Assembly: GCA_902812505.1 (NCBI GenBank)
Contig: CADDZQ010000010.1
Location: 1-33,853 of the forward strand
Origin: an archaeon
GTDB lineage: Archaea > Thermoproteota > Thermoprotei_A > Marsarchaeales > Marsarchaeaceae
Reading direction: 5' to 3'
DNA: 33,853 bases
This document shows, piece by piece, positions 8,064-16,878 of this stretch. The position numbers and the translations under genes are program-made. The first letter of the stretch is position 1, and every line of letters starts with the position of its first letter. The notes below the pieces were generated by a model, which saw only the letters and a list, made by a program, of their open reading frames with translations, searched no databases and was not told the DNA's origin.

Positions 8064-9122
8064 ATGGGTGAAACCGATTCGTGCTGTAAAAACGAGATAA
8101 GGGTTGCGCTTGCCGGTGTTGGGTCTGCTGCGAGTGGGATGCTTCAAGCAATTGAACTATACTCTAAGGGTGAGGCTCAGGGCATCCTGCATCCCGCGCT
8201 ATCTGTTTATACACCCTCGAACATAAAGGTGGTGGCTGCGTTTGATATCGACTGTGAAAAAGTGGGTAAAAGCATCAGCGCCGCGTTATTCACCAGGCCT
8301 TGGAGTCTCACCAAATACACAGAGGTGCGCTGCGACGTGGTCGTCCAACCGGGCTTACTACTCGACGAGCCGCAGTTCGAAACGGACACATGTAGCTCGG
8401 AGCTGGAGAGCGTTGTGGAGACGCTTAGAAGAAGCGGCGCTCAAGTGCTGGTGAACACGATTAACAGCGGGCTCAACAGGTCAACCGAGGCATACGCTAA
8501 GGCGGCCATCAAAGCTGGTCTGGCGTTCATCAACGCCACACCTACACCTGTCGCGACGAGCACAGATATGGAGAGAGCTTTCAGCACTGCGGGTCTACCT
8601 CTACTCGGAGATGACCTGTTAAGTCAGATTGGGGGCACCGTGTTCCATGCCTATATACTATCCTTCCTTAATTCTCGCGGCGTCAGGATAAAGCAAACCT
8701 ATCAGGTTGATGTGGGAGGAGGACTAGAGAACCGCATAACAGTTGAGCAAGACGAGCTTAGGCTACACAAACGATCCATCAAGACTTCCACCGTTACAAG
8801 TACACTTCCCTACCCTGTTAAGGCGGTAACTGGTACTACCGAATACGTCGACTATATGGGCAATAACCGTGAAAGCCATTTTGAGGTTGTGGGCGTAACA
8901 ACGCTGGGGGCCGAAGTAGAAGCCGAAATAACACTGCGCACATCGGATGGCGCAAACGCCGCTGGACCGCTAATAGATGCGGTGAGGGCTGCTAAAGTGG
9001 CCCTCGACAAACACATTGGTGGAGCAGTCGAGCAGGTGAACCCGTACCTATTCAAATTGGTGCGCTCCCCCATCGACCCTATCAGCGCGCAGACCAACTT
9101 CCTAAGGTTCTTCGAGGAGTAG
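8064..9122 (+). CDS. ino1: Myo-inositol-1-phosphate synthase
   Basis: It converts glucose 6-phosphate to inositol 1-phosphate with NAD, feeding archaeal inositol phospholipids and, in hyperthermophiles, inositol-phosphate solutes. It is 352 residues, the compact archaeal form. It opens with a Rossmann-type nucleotide loop (VALAGVGSAASGMLQAIE, about 14-31). It also has NTINSGLNRSTEAYAKAA, FINATPTPVAT, and the family signature GDDLLSQIGGTVFHAY near 187-202. The ATG at 8064 is supported by the TATA box. The asparaginase-like gene starts 3 bases after its stop and is probably in the same operon. Confidence 0.92.
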   Translation: MGETDSCCKNEIRVALAGVGSAASGMLQAIELYSKGEAQGILHPALSVYTPSNIKVVAAFDIDCEKVGKSISAALFTRPWSLTKYTEVRCDVVVQPGLLLDEPQFETDTCSSELESVVETLRRSGAQVLVNTINSGLNRSTEAYAKAAIKAGLAFINATPTPVATSTDMERAFSTAGLPLLGDDLLSQIGGTVFHAYILSFLNSRGVRIKQTYQVDVGGGLENRITVEQDELRLHKRSIKTSTVTSTLPYPVKAVTGTTEYVDYMGNNRESHFEVVGVTTLGAEVEAEITLRTSDGANAAGPLIDAVRAAKVALDKHIGGAVEQVNPYLFKLVRSPIDPISAQTNFLRFFEE

Positions 9123-9125
9123 CTG

Positions 9126-10067
9126 GTGAGGGAAGTGGGCGGCGAATATGGTATAATAATACATGGAGGAGCGGGGGCTCTCAGGAACACTATTAACCCT
9201 GAGAGTTACAGTGAGGGTCTACGTCGGGCGGTGATGAGTGGATTCAGAAAACTCGAGGATGGGTGTGCGCTTGAGGCCGTCGTGGAAGCGGTGTATGTAA
9301 TGGAGGAGTCTGGCATATTCAACGCGGGTCTGGGATGCTGTCTTACCGCTGAGGGTACAGCGGAGGTGGATGCAGGTCTAATGGATGGGTCAAGCCTAGC
9401 AGTGGGCGCTGTGGCTTCACTCAAAAACATCAGGCACCCCATACTCGCAGCCAAAACAATTATGGAGAGAACAGACCACGTCCTCATGGTGGGGGAGGGC
9501 GCTATGCGCCTACTCTCACTCTACGGATTCAAACCCGACCCAGAGCTGGTCACAGAAGCTAAACTTAGAAAGCTTCACGAGCTCAGGGAGAAGTGGCTGA
9601 GTGGGGCCGACCGGAAGATGTCCAAGAACAGGGAAATAATGAAGGCGCTCTCCCATGGCACAGTGGGCGCCCTAGCGATTGATAGAAAAGGCAACTTAGC
9701 GGCCGCGGTATCCACTGGAGGCTACTGGCTCAAGCTCAGCGGCAGGGTTGGGGACACACCCATAGCGGGCGCAGGCTTCTACGCTGAGAACGGTGTAGGG
9801 GGCGCCGTCGCCACGGGGATAGGTGAGTACGCCATTAGACTAACTCTTTGCAGAAGAACGGTTGAACTAATCCGCAGCGGTCTTAACGCCAAGCTCGCCG
9901 CCGATCGGGCGATCAGCGAAGTTACGCATACATTCGGGGAGGGTACAATGGGTATCATCACAATAGATCAACATGGAGGTTACGGCTACTCCTATAACAC
10001 CGAGGGCATGGGTAGGGCGATTATGATGAAGGATTTCAACGAACCAGTAGTGGGTATTTTTCAATAA
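9126..10067 (+). CDS. iaaA: Isoaspartyl peptidase / L-asparaginase (Ntn-hydrolase, type 2)
   Basis: It hydrolyses isoaspartyl dipeptides, and often asparagine, and may help clear damaged protein, which matters at high temperature. It is 313 residues with a GTG start at 9126. IIIHGGAGAL near 10-19 is the usual N-terminus. SHGTVGALAID contains the autoprocessing nucleophile Thr179, where the precursor splits into alpha and beta chains. TGIGEYAIR and GGYGYSYNTEGMGRA lie in the beta chain. It follows the inositol-phosphate synthase with almost no gap, although the two functions have no obvious link. Confidence 0.92.
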   Translation: MREVGGEYGIIIHGGAGALRNTINPESYSEGLRRAVMSGFRKLEDGCALEAVVEAVYVMEESGIFNAGLGCCLTAEGTAEVDAGLMDGSSLAVGAVASLKNIRHPILAAKTIMERTDHVLMVGEGAMRLLSLYGFKPDPELVTEAKLRKLHELREKWLSGADRKMSKNREIMKALSHGTVGALAIDRKGNLAAAVSTGGYWLKLSGRVGDTPIAGAGFYAENGVGGAVATGIGEYAIRLTLCRRTVELIRSGLNAKLAADRAISEVTHTFGEGTMGIITIDQHGGYGYSYNTEGMGRAIMMKDFNEPVVGIFQ

Positions 10068-10212
10068 CCAAAATAGCCGCTCCATACTTTTATGCAAGAG
10101 ACTTAAACACCGTAAAGCTTGCATTCTTTCTTAAATAGAGAGGTGCGGGTATACGGTTATCGTCATTTGAATATAACTGTAGTCTTAATTTCGCAGTGTC
10201 TTGCTAGAAAAA

Positions 10213-10219
10213 CTCTTTT
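10213..10219 (+). promoter_or_regulatory. TATA-like box of the methyltransferase gene
   Basis: The A/T-rich sequence around CTTTTAG is centred about 28 bases before the GTG at 10244. The rest of the 10068-10243 gap is A/T-rich and shows no gene. Confidence 0.3.
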
Positions 10220-10243
10220 AGCTATGGGTGCCTCTTATAATGC

Positions 10244-10819
10244 GTGGGTAGTTTGGATGAAGATGAATTTCTAAGGATACTGCTTTCAGAGGAGAGGAAA
10301 GCATGGCAGAATCCGAGCGATATCCTTTTAAGGTTTGGTCTAACGCGTGGTCAAAGGTTTCTAGATGTGGCTTCTGGACCAGGCTTCTTTGCCGTTGAAG
10401 CCTCCAAAATGGTGGGTGAAAGGGGATATATCTACTGTGTGGACACAAATGCGAAAGCGGCTGACATCTGTGTTCAGAACCTGAGCCGGGTGGGTTATAG
10501 GAACTTTGAAGTTATCGCCCAACCCATAGAGGTCGCCCCGCTACCCACTGAACACTTCGATGTGGCGTTGGTTGCTAATGTGCTGCACGATTTTGGCGAC
10601 CCAGTTTTTGTTTTGCGCAGAGTCTATGAGTCACTCCGTAGCAATGGCGTGTTGGGTGTGGTTGACTGGAAAAAGATGGAGACACCATTCGGTCCCCCGC
10701 TCAGTGTTAGGCTCAACGAAGAAGAGAGCATAAGAATCATAGAGGGAAGCGGATTCAGGGTGGTTGAGGTCATAAACTCTTATCCCTACCACTATCTAAT
10801 CAGAGCTGAGAAGAGGTAG
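10244..10819 (+). CDS. Class I SAM-dependent methyltransferase, substrate unknown
   Basis: It is a 191-residue single-domain methyltransferase. An N-terminal EERKAWQNPSDILLRFGL leads into the SAM-binding FLDVASGPGFFAVEAS (about 38-53). An acidic loop CVDTNAKA and FDVALVANVLHDFGDP (motif IV, near 105-120) follow, then WKKMETPFGPPLSVRL. The arrangement matches the UbiE/COQ5-like group, which includes enzymes acting on small molecules, quinones or arsenite. Nothing nearby fixes the substrate. The start is GTG at 10244, placed by the upstream box. It is flanked on the right by a convergent transporter pair. Confidence 0.8.
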   Translation: MGSLDEDEFLRILLSEERKAWQNPSDILLRFGLTRGQRFLDVASGPGFFAVEASKMVGERGYIYCVDTNAKAADICVQNLSRVGYRNFEVIAQPIEVAPLPTEHFDVALVANVLHDFGDPVFVLRRVYESLRSNGVLGVVDWKKMETPFGPPLSVRLNEEESIRIIEGSGFRVVEVINSYPYHYLIRAEKR

Positions 10820-10866
10820 CCGCCCACCAGATATACACTTTTACAAACCATATTTGTGTGTAGACA

Positions 10867-11217
10867 TCATGAATGTATAAGTCTCGGGACGAGGAGTATG
10901 CCTATGAGCATGACGGTAAGAACCGCGAATGAGAGTAGGACGTAGAGTTTGTCCTTTTTATACACGAAGTCTAAGCCGAGCTCTAGTACGCGTATTACGG
11001 GTGTGGCTATGAGTATTATCACCCCCACAAGTATTATTGCCTCTGGTCTACCCGCAGCTAAACCCTGCAACAGTGTCGAAATAGAGTAGTAGGATGTGTT
11101 GTATACTGATTTATCATGCTCTAAGTAGTAGAGCACTAAGCCCGTGATCACGAATGCAGAGGAGAGTATTACGCCGATGCGCAGCGTCAGGCTCACTATT
11201 TTCGCTAGGTCAGTCAT
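10867..11217 (-). CDS. DUF1634 small membrane protein, partner of TauE-type permease
   Basis: It is 116 residues with three hydrophobic segments, at about 10-30, 57-77 and 92-112, separated by short charged loops (EHDKSVYN; DFVYKKDKLY). This is the DUF1634 layout. In archaea and bacteria, DUF1634 genes commonly sit directly beside sulfite/sulfonate exporter permeases. Here the ATG overlaps the stop of the upstream permease by four bases, so the pair is probably translated together. The function is presumably accessory to transport and is not established. Confidence 0.8.
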   Translation of the reverse strand: MTDLAKIVSLTLRIGVILSSAFVITGLVLYYLEHDKSVYNTSYYSISTLLQGLAAGRPEAIILVGVIILIATPVIRVLELGLDFVYKKDKLYVLLSFAVLTVMLIGILLVPRLIHS

Positions 11218-12074
11218 GGTAGGAGTCCCACCCCTCTAAGTATGAGCTCCGCGCCGAGAAGTATGAGCACAACTGTGAAGATCTGCCGAAGCCTCCTATT
11301 GAGCATTTTATTCAGGTAGCGAGCCCCCAGCAGCGAGCCGATAAGTACTCCTGGTATGGTTGACGCCACAAGTATCGGGTCAATGAAGCCAAACGACCAA
11401 TAGAGACCGGAGCTAGTAGCGGCGGTTACACCAATCATAAAGTTGCTTGTAGCAGTGCTTATCTTAAACGGAAGAGACATTGCGAAGTCCATAGCCAAAA
11501 CCTTGAAGGCACCAGAGCCTATTCCGAGGAGTCCTGATATGTATCCTGCAAGAAACATGCCCGCGACACCAAGCGGGTAGCGTCTACCCTGATACTCAAC
11601 GGTCTTCTTGAGGGCTTCATCATAGTATGTGCCAAAGAGGCTCAGCTTCTTGGTAAAGTAGTCGGGTTTAACACCCGTGGGAAGCTCGGATTTCATTCGA
11701 ACAAAGTTTGGGAATGTGGAGAATATTAGGACCGCCCCAAACAGTATACTGATTACGAAGAGGAGGTGTAACCTCTCGATTGTGTAAAGCGTTAGTGACC
11801 CGCATATCGCGCCGGTGGTGGTCCCAATCTCGAGGGCTATGCCAACCTTCATGTTTGATAACTCATCCTTAACGTAAGCGGAAGCCGAACCACTCGACGT
11901 GGAAATGGTGGATATAAGGCTCGTACCTAGCGCATACTGGATCGGCACACCCAATAACAATACTAGTAGCGGGGTAAGCACAACGCCTCCTCCGAGGCCG
12001 GTAAGGGAGCCCAGAAGGCCTGCGAGGAACGCTGCAAAAAAGATTTCAAGAGAAAATAGGGGGTTTATTATCAA
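11214..12074 (-). CDS. TauE/SafE-family membrane permease (sulfite/organosulfur exporter type)
   Basis: It is 286 residues and mostly hydrophobic, with about eight membrane segments. The family repeat GLLGSLTGLGGGVVLTPLL near 20-38 recurs as GLLGIGSGAFKVLAM in the second half. Such permeases move sulfite, sulfoacetate or related anions, but the substrate cannot be read from sequence. A hydrophilic central insert (VRMKSELPTGVKPDYFTKKL) lies between the halves. It is upstream of and overlaps the DUF1634 gene. Confidence 0.87.
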   Translation of the reverse strand: MIINPLFSLEIFFAAFLAGLLGSLTGLGGGVVLTPLLVLLLGVPIQYALGTSLISTISTSSGSASAYVKDELSNMKVGIALEIGTTTGAICGSLTLYTIERLHLLFVISILFGAVLIFSTFPNFVRMKSELPTGVKPDYFTKKLSLFGTYYDEALKKTVEYQGRRYPLGVAGMFLAGYISGLLGIGSGAFKVLAMDFAMSLPFKISTATSNFMIGVTAATSSGLYWSFGFIDPILVASTIPGVLIGSLLGARYLNKMLNRRLRQIFTVVLILLGAELILRGVGLLP

Positions 12075-12241
12075 GGTTGGCTACACCTGAGAGAGTCTAC
12101 GACTTGAAAAACGCGTTGACGATGCTCTGAGCTACCGATAGGGGCTTTCAAGGATGGTACGCTTAGAGATGTATCCCGCTTGCTACCACGCATACTAGTA
12201 TTCATGTGCTGTAACACCACGGCTTTGAGGACCCCGCCCAA

Positions 12242-12553
12242 TTGTGTGCATGCCTAAAGTTTTGCTGTCGACGAGCCTTCCTGACTGAGCATAATCCGCC
12301 AAGCCGGGCAGTTGACAAGAAGTTGTTACATAGCCACTGCCCTCCATTATCAGTCGAGGGGCGTGTAGTGGGAGCAGTTAGCATAATCGGGGTATTGGGG
12401 GTATGTTTCCCACCTCCTTCAAAGTTAGTGGGAGACGAAGAAACCCCTTCACCGCATAACTCGACACATGAATCCACGTGGAGCCACGCCAAGTCGTGTG
12501 AGACTCTAAAAAGAACTTTGGCCATACCCACCACTTTAACACCAAGAATATAA
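12242..12553 (+). pseudogene. Possible decayed tnpB 3' end in a 709-bp gap (tentative)
   Basis: The gap 12075-12783 has no convincing gene. Open frames on both strands here have unnatural composition. On the plus strand, a segment reading PLSVEGRVVGAV then SKLVGDEETPSP recalls the TnpB C-terminal order 'TPVE ... VVEAGSP'. The DNA around TTAGTGGGAGACGAAG matches the similar tail at 17174-17194 at 14 of 21 positions by hand count. This is weak, and it could be chance. Confidence 0.22.
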
Positions 12554-12681
12554 GTTTGGCCAAAAATATCAAGAGCGAGAGCTTCTAAGAAGCGTTACAA
12601 CTAAGTCGACACACCCATGATATACAATGAAAACTTAAACGTATCAAACCTCAAACATTATCACTGACCCCTGCACACCCT

Positions 12682-12738
12682 GAATGACGAATCAAAAATC
12701 ATTCTTGGGTCCGTTGTCAGCGAATACATATTTTTGAT
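12682..12738. repeat. Nested inverted repeats in the 12075-12783 gap
   Basis: GAATGA (12682-12687) pairs with TCATTC (12699-12704). ATCAAAAAT (12691-12699) pairs with ATTTTTGAT (12730-12738). These are perfect short arms near the 3' end of the deoxyhypusine synthase gene. They may be a structure at the transcript end or simply A/T-rich chance. Confidence 0.35.
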
Positions 12739-12783
12739 CCACCGTGGGGGTCGAGGCTTTCTCAACCCTATTCTCTGGGCAGG

Positions 12784-13809
12784 CTAATGGGTGCGTTTGA
12801 GTCGCGCACCGATTTTTTCCGGTAGTGCGGCGACTAGTAGAGGTAGCGTTATTGTGGCGTCACCTATTACCACGGCGTGCTTGGATGTGGGCTTTATCTT
12901 ATTCCAGCTTATGGCCTCCTTGGGCCGCGCGCCGCTGAGGCTCCCATCATATTCGCTAGCAGTGGTCAAATACACCGCGTAGTCCAACCCGTCCTTAAAC
13001 TGGTTCCACCAAATCGTGTGATGCTTGCTTATGCCTCCCCCAATGATTAGGGCGCCTGTTCGCCTAGAGTCGAACACTATGTCAGATAACTCTGACATAT
13101 CCCTGAGTATGTTGAGTGTGAAGCTATGGGTCTGCGAGAATGTGAATACATGTGTGCCCACAGCGCCATCCACGAAGCCCGGCACATACACTCTTACTCC
13201 AGCAGTGTGTGCGGCTCTAAGAATACTGTTCTCATCCATGGGTAGTTTTGAAGCGAAAAGGTCTATTAGCTCCCTTACACCCCACTCCCGCTTGGCGGCG
13301 CCAGCCTCGGCGAGCGTTGAATGGACAAACTTTTCGGTTAGGGCGCCGTAGTCCTCCACAGGTATAAAGATGTTACCGAGCCTGCTTATCCCCAGCTCAC
13401 GCAGCTCTACGTCGTCCGCATCGAATGAGCCGAATGAGTAGCGTGCACCGAGGGAGCGCGCTATGTCGTGGTCAAGTGTTCCACAGGTGGTGATAACCAC
13501 CTTGAACAAGCCGCTCCCTACGAGCTGAGCCAACACGCCCCGTAGACCAGTTGAAACCAAATCCGCCGTAAACGAGAGAAAATTGGTGGACTCTGAGTCG
13601 GAGAGCATCTCACACAACACTTTGAATGAGTCCGACAGGTGTCTGGCCATAAAACCACCCATCTTAGAGTATTCTTCTAAGAGTCCTGCAACACTCATAT
13701 TAGGTGTTATATGGGCGTCCTGAACGAGCTCCCCCAGTAGCTTAAACCTGTGACCACGTTTTTCTTCGGACAACCTGAAGCACCCTAACCACTTGTTGCT
13801 CTCCGACAC
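12784..13809 (-). CDS. dhs: Deoxyhypusine synthase
   Basis: It transfers the aminobutyl group of spermidine to a lysine of translation factor aIF5A, using NAD, in the first step of hypusine formation. It is 341 residues, as expected. NMSVAGLLEEYSKMGGFMAR is near the N-terminus. It also has SFTADLVSTGLRG, VVITTCGTLDHDIARSLG, and IIGGGISKHHTIWWNQFKDG. The active-site region KEAISWNKIKP places the catalytic Lys at about 304. An upstream start in the same frame was not needed. It is monocistronic between the decayed gap and the DUF151 gene. Confidence 0.94.
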   Translation of the reverse strand: MSESNKWLGCFRLSEEKRGHRFKLLGELVQDAHITPNMSVAGLLEEYSKMGGFMARHLSDSFKVLCEMLSDSESTNFLSFTADLVSTGLRGVLAQLVGSGLFKVVITTCGTLDHDIARSLGARYSFGSFDADDVELRELGISRLGNIFIPVEDYGALTEKFVHSTLAEAGAAKREWGVRELIDLFASKLPMDENSILRAAHTAGVRVYVPGFVDGAVGTHVFTFSQTHSFTLNILRDMSELSDIVFDSRRTGALIIGGGISKHHTIWWNQFKDGLDYAVYLTTASEYDGSLSGARPKEAISWNKIKPTSKHAVVIGDATITLPLLVAALPEKIGARLKRTH

Positions 13810-13879
13810 TTGGGTCTAGCGGTCGCTAAGCCACAGTTAAACCGCTTATTTTTGGTCGAGAGAGACACAGATAACTAAT

Positions 13880-14401
13880 TCATGGCCCGTAGGGTGAGTT
13901 TATCTCCTCGTCGTCGCTGTACTCATCCTCATCTTTCTCGGCTCTCAACTCTTCGGGTAACTTAAGTCTGTCCTTGGGTATCATTTGGCCCTCCAAACTC
14001 CTATCCACATATATCTGGCAACCAGTTCTAAGCGCGATGGCGATGGAATCCGATGGGCGGGCATCAATTTTCACCACCCTGTCAGATTTGAGCTGTTTGA
14101 GGTATATTGTGGCCGTGAACACACTCTTTATGAGCCCATCAATCTTTACTTTATCCATCTCGTAGCCAAGCTCCTCGAGCATGTTGGCTATCAGGTCGTG
14201 TGTTATCGGTCTCTGCGGTTTCACACCCTGCAGGGCAAGCTGGATTGACATGGCCTCAGGCTCGCCTATCCATATGGGTAGAACCATCCTGTTCGACTCA
14301 TCAACTAAAAACACAACATCCTCTTCCTGGTCGTTACCCTTCACCTTATATACTCCAAGAACACCAACCCTGATTTCCCCATCCTTTTCCTCCGTAACCA
14401 T
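13880..14401 (-). CDS. Bifunctional nuclease-family (DUF151/BFN) protein
   Basis: With the start at 14401 it is 173 residues. The core reads MVLPIWIGEPEAMSIQLALQ, PITHDLIANMLEELG, and ARPSDSIAIALRTGCQIYVD, the typical BFN fold signature. Plant members are reported to have DNase/RNase activity, while archaeal roles are unknown. The C-terminus is very acidic (EKDEDEYSDDEEI). The frame is open to 14482, but the TATA box at 14427-14438 would lie inside a longer gene. The predicted transcript start near 14405 favours the ATG at 14401. Confidence 0.85.
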   Translation of the reverse strand: MVTEEKDGEIRVGVLGVYKVKGNDQEEDVVFLVDESNRMVLPIWIGEPEAMSIQLALQGVKPQRPITHDLIANMLEELGYEMDKVKIDGLIKSVFTATIYLKQLKSDRVVKIDARPSDSIAIALRTGCQIYVDRSLEGQMIPKDRLKLPEELRAEKDEDEYSDDEEINSPYGP

Positions 14402-14426
14402 CAACCACATTACATTACGACACCCA

Positions 14427-14438
14427 CATATATAATCT
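14427..14438 (-). promoter_or_regulatory. TATA box of the DUF151 gene
   Basis: On the minus strand GATTATATATGT is centred about 31 bases upstream of the ATG at 14401. It argues against the longer open frame. Confidence 0.5.
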
Positions 14439-14508
14439 GTTCGCTTTGCGCCTATGGAAAACACGCTCAACATCCACGCCAAGTGTAGCTTAATTAGCGG
14501 TTAAACGC

Positions 14509-15669
14509 ATGGTATACACATTGAGCACAAGAATCCGTGAATTTATTAATTCTAGACCATTCCTCATATTGCTTGTCTCCTTTCTAATAGACCTTGGATT
14601 GAGCTCAATAAACTTCGGGGTGCCACTCTACGCATATAAACTCGGCGCACCACAGTACCTTATAGGGTTGATGGCATCAGCGTTCGGTTTAAGCTATATT
14701 CTTTCCGCTACATACTCCGTCAAGATGGTTTTCGGCAGGAACCTAGCCAAAACCATAGCGATGCTACTCATAGGTTACGCAGTCATAGCAGCCATCTACC
14801 TATTAGTGAGAAATCCCATGCTCTTCGTGGTAATAAGGTGCTGTGAAGGATTCACTCTTGGTAACCTCTACCCACTCACCGACACACTTCCAGCCCCAGA
14901 GGGAGGCGGGGAAAACCTCGTGCCATGGTACAATGCGGGGTGGGCTCTCTCATATATCGTTGCGCCACTGGTCCTAGGCTACCTAATAATAGCTTTAGGC
15001 TTCGACACACCATTCATCCTTGCGATGCTCGCATCGCTGGGCGCACTTGTGGTAATAAGGCTATCCACAGATAACCTACGCCTCAATACACTTCAAAACA
15101 AACCAAAAGCTACTTTAAGCCTCCAAAAGAACACCTTAGGCGAAATAGCACTCCCAGCTTTTATAGCTGGCTTTGTAACAGCGGTGTTCTCATCACTCTA
15201 CCCAGCCTACCTAGCAAGCAGACACTACGACTACGAGTCCATAGGGTTGATAGTAGGCGTGATGGCGGCATCAAGAACCATAGTGCTGGCTACCGCTGGC
15301 CGCATCCAATCAGCGCTGGGTCCCACGCGAATAAAACCCTTCGGCTACACACTATCAGCGCTCATAGCGATACCCACAATACTACACAGTATGCCTGAAC
15401 AGTTTATCTGCGCAGTGTGCGTCGGCGCAGGGGTCGGGCTACTATACCACGCAGGCTTAAATAACTCGTTAAGCAAGGAAGGAGAGTACCAGACGAGCAT
15501 TCTGGAAGCCTCCCTCGGCACAGGCTTTTTCAGCGGCCCACTATTGGGAGCGGCACTCAGCGACATATCACCCAACTACGTATACGTGGGTGTATCAGTG
15601 ATACCCGTGGCATCACTTCTGAGAAGCCTCAGGAGAACATCTAACGCGGAAGCCAGAAAGATAGACTAA
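14509..15669 (+). CDS. Major facilitator superfamily transporter
   Basis: It is 386 residues with about twelve hydrophobic membrane segments, beginning FLILLVSFLIDLGLSSINFG (about 18-37). GFTLGNLYPLTDTL and a gapped charged middle loop (RLSTDNLRLNTLQNKPKATL, about 184-203) divide it into two halves of six helices. The second half includes GLIVGVMAASRTIVLATAGR. The MFS fold is clear but there is no substrate signature. The ATG at 14509 is the simplest start. A TTG at 14521 is an alternative, because the nearest A/T-rich box (14488-14497) is very close. Confidence 0.85.
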   Translation: MVYTLSTRIREFINSRPFLILLVSFLIDLGLSSINFGVPLYAYKLGAPQYLIGLMASAFGLSYILSATYSVKMVFGRNLAKTIAMLLIGYAVIAAIYLLVRNPMLFVVIRCCEGFTLGNLYPLTDTLPAPEGGGENLVPWYNAGWALSYIVAPLVLGYLIIALGFDTPFILAMLASLGALVVIRLSTDNLRLNTLQNKPKATLSLQKNTLGEIALPAFIAGFVTAVFSSLYPAYLASRHYDYESIGLIVGVMAASRTIVLATAGRIQSALGPTRIKPFGYTLSALIAIPTILHSMPEQFICAVCVGAGVGLLYHAGLNNSLSKEGEYQTSILEASLGTGFFSGPLLGAALSDISPNYVYVGVSVIPVASLLRSLRRTSNAEARKID

Positions 15670-15743
15670 GAATTAATTAGCCAACTTCATCGCAACAACC
15701 TGCGAACACCCCTTAATGCGGATTTGAAACCATTACAAAAATT

Positions 15744-16163
15744 CTATACTAATTTTAATACCACCCCATCGGTTTGAGGCCTGATAGCTTCCGATTCAAG
15801 CTTTGTAAGCCCCCGCCCTACCCAGAAGGAGAAGCTCCCAGACTCAGCCACCAATCAGACTAGACCACCCACCACTAGGGGGGTTGCCGTGGCCCCTTCT
15901 AGAGGTGTCCGCAGACGTATACTCCCCCACCCCACACACCGCGTGCGGGTATCAATGAACCCACCCCGAGAACCCAGTTAAACTTTCTCGGTTTCTTTCG
16001 GGAAACACTCAGGGGGTTCTGAGAAACCTTATAAGTTGTTTTTCTTAGCGCAAACCGTAACCCAGCCTGATTACTTCTCCACGAGCTTATAGGATGGTGC
16101 CCGGATAACGGTTTTCCACACTCGGAGACCACGCCCACTCAACCCTAATCTGAACACCATCGC
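15744..16163 (-). pseudogene. Decayed 3' end of an IS605-type tnpB gene
   Basis: It occupies most of the 15670-16163 gap and starts right after the UDG stop. Read on the minus strand with frameshifts it contains, in TnpB order: sequence matching the FRRRLEW region (16093-16161); WKTVIRAPSYKLVEK then a stop and SGWVTV, like the start of the zinc finger; VGWGSIRLRTPLEG, like 'VGRGTPELTPVE'; and finally, after one TGA, LVAESGSFSFWVGRG plus LTKLESEAIRP, like the common TnpB tail 'VVEAGSP..L..EA'. The span from the LEW region to the tail (about 380 bp) equals that of the intact tnpB at 26908-28176. No target-site features were seen. Confidence 0.6.
16093..16161 (-). repeat. 69-bp degenerate repeat, copy 2 (tnpB relic)
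   Basis: It is the partner of 438-506, with 48 of 69 bases identical without gaps by hand count. It shares TTCAG, TTGAGTGG and TTATCC blocks with the intact tnpB at about 27241-27294. Confidence 0.6.
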
Positions 16164-16838
16164 CTATAGGCCACTTAGCTTTTTAGCCTGAATAAATACG
16201 CTGTCCAGCATCTCTGGTTTCAGTAAGCCTGTCTGCGTGTTTCTCCTACTAGGGTGATAAGACGATATGAGGTAAAGGTCACCCTGCCTTAGGATGGCCC
16301 CATGACTAAACTTCTCCCCAGCTGGGAAGCCCAATAGACGGACACATGAATTAAAGGCTACACCGCCAAGCGCCACAACAACCCTTAGCCTCTTTAATAA
16401 CCTGAATTCCCATTTAAGGTAGATAGAGCAGTTTTCAAGCTCTTCTCTGAGGGGGCGATTCGCTGGGGGAGCACACCTCAAAGCAGCAGTTATGTATACG
16501 TGCCAAAGCTTTAAACCATCATACCTATCGTTTGAAGTGGGCTTACTTGCCAAACCAACACGGTAAAGTGAGGCCATAAGCGTGTCTCCAGAGGAGTCGC
16601 CCGTGAACATCCTACCAGTCCTGTTCCCCCCGTGTGCCGCTGGCGCTAAACCCACGATGAGTATCTCCGCATCAGCGTCTCCGAAGCCTGGGAGAGGTTT
16701 ACCCCAGTACTCCCACTGCGAGAATCTCTTGGTCCTAACCTGAGCGACACGTGCGCGGTACTCGACGAGCCGCGGACACTTATCGCACGCTATAATATAC
16801 TGATTGAGCTGCGATAGGCTTTGAAAATTCAACTCCAA
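16164..16838 (-). CDS. udgB: Uracil-DNA glycosylase, family 5 (UDGb)
   Basis: It removes uracil, and in this family also other deaminated bases, from DNA to start base-excision repair. It is 224 residues. The family 5 motif GLAPAAHGGNRTGRMFTGD follows EILIV in the first third. It has Ala where other families carry a polar catalytic residue. The second motif is SSYHPSRRNTQTGLL near the C-terminus. Cysteines at 18 and 21 (CDKCPRL), plus RCAPP and ENC, fit the four ligands of the 4Fe-4S cluster. It is typical of thermophilic archaea and bacteria. It is followed directly by a tnpB relic. Confidence 0.92.
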   Translation of the reverse strand: MELNFQSLSQLNQYIIACDKCPRLVEYRARVAQVRTKRFSQWEYWGKPLPGFGDADAEILIVGLAPAAHGGNRTGRMFTGDSSGDTLMASLYRVGLASKPTSNDRYDGLKLWHVYITAALRCAPPANRPLREELENCSIYLKWEFRLLKRLRVVVALGGVAFNSCVRLLGFPAGEKFSHGAILRQGDLYLISSYHPSRRNTQTGLLKPEMLDSVFIQAKKLSGL

Positions 16839-16865
16839 ATTCAGCTCAATGGCATTGGTTTAGAA

Positions 16866-16878
16866 TAGTGTTTAAACG
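16866..16878 (-). promoter_or_regulatory. TATA-like box of udgB
   Basis: The minus strand has CGTTTAAACAC about 30-35 bases upstream of the ATG at 16838. It lies at the left end of the 16839-17324 gap. Confidence 0.4.

Noticed and set aside
12202-12534. 110-codon minus-strand frame opposite a 103-codon plus-strand frame
   Set aside because: The frames overlap on opposite strands. Neither shows a family motif, and composition (Pro, Ser, Thr, His rich) suggests no real protein. Only a weak TnpB-tail hint was kept.
12682-12738. Inverted repeats as transposon ends
   Set aside because: Arms are only 6-9 bp, A/T-rich, and do not flank a gene or duplicated target site. Kept only as a minor repeat.
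15899-16138. Open frame of 79 codons on the minus strand in the gap after udgB
   Set aside because: It covers frame-shifted pieces of the tnpB relic, and its residue composition is unnatural.
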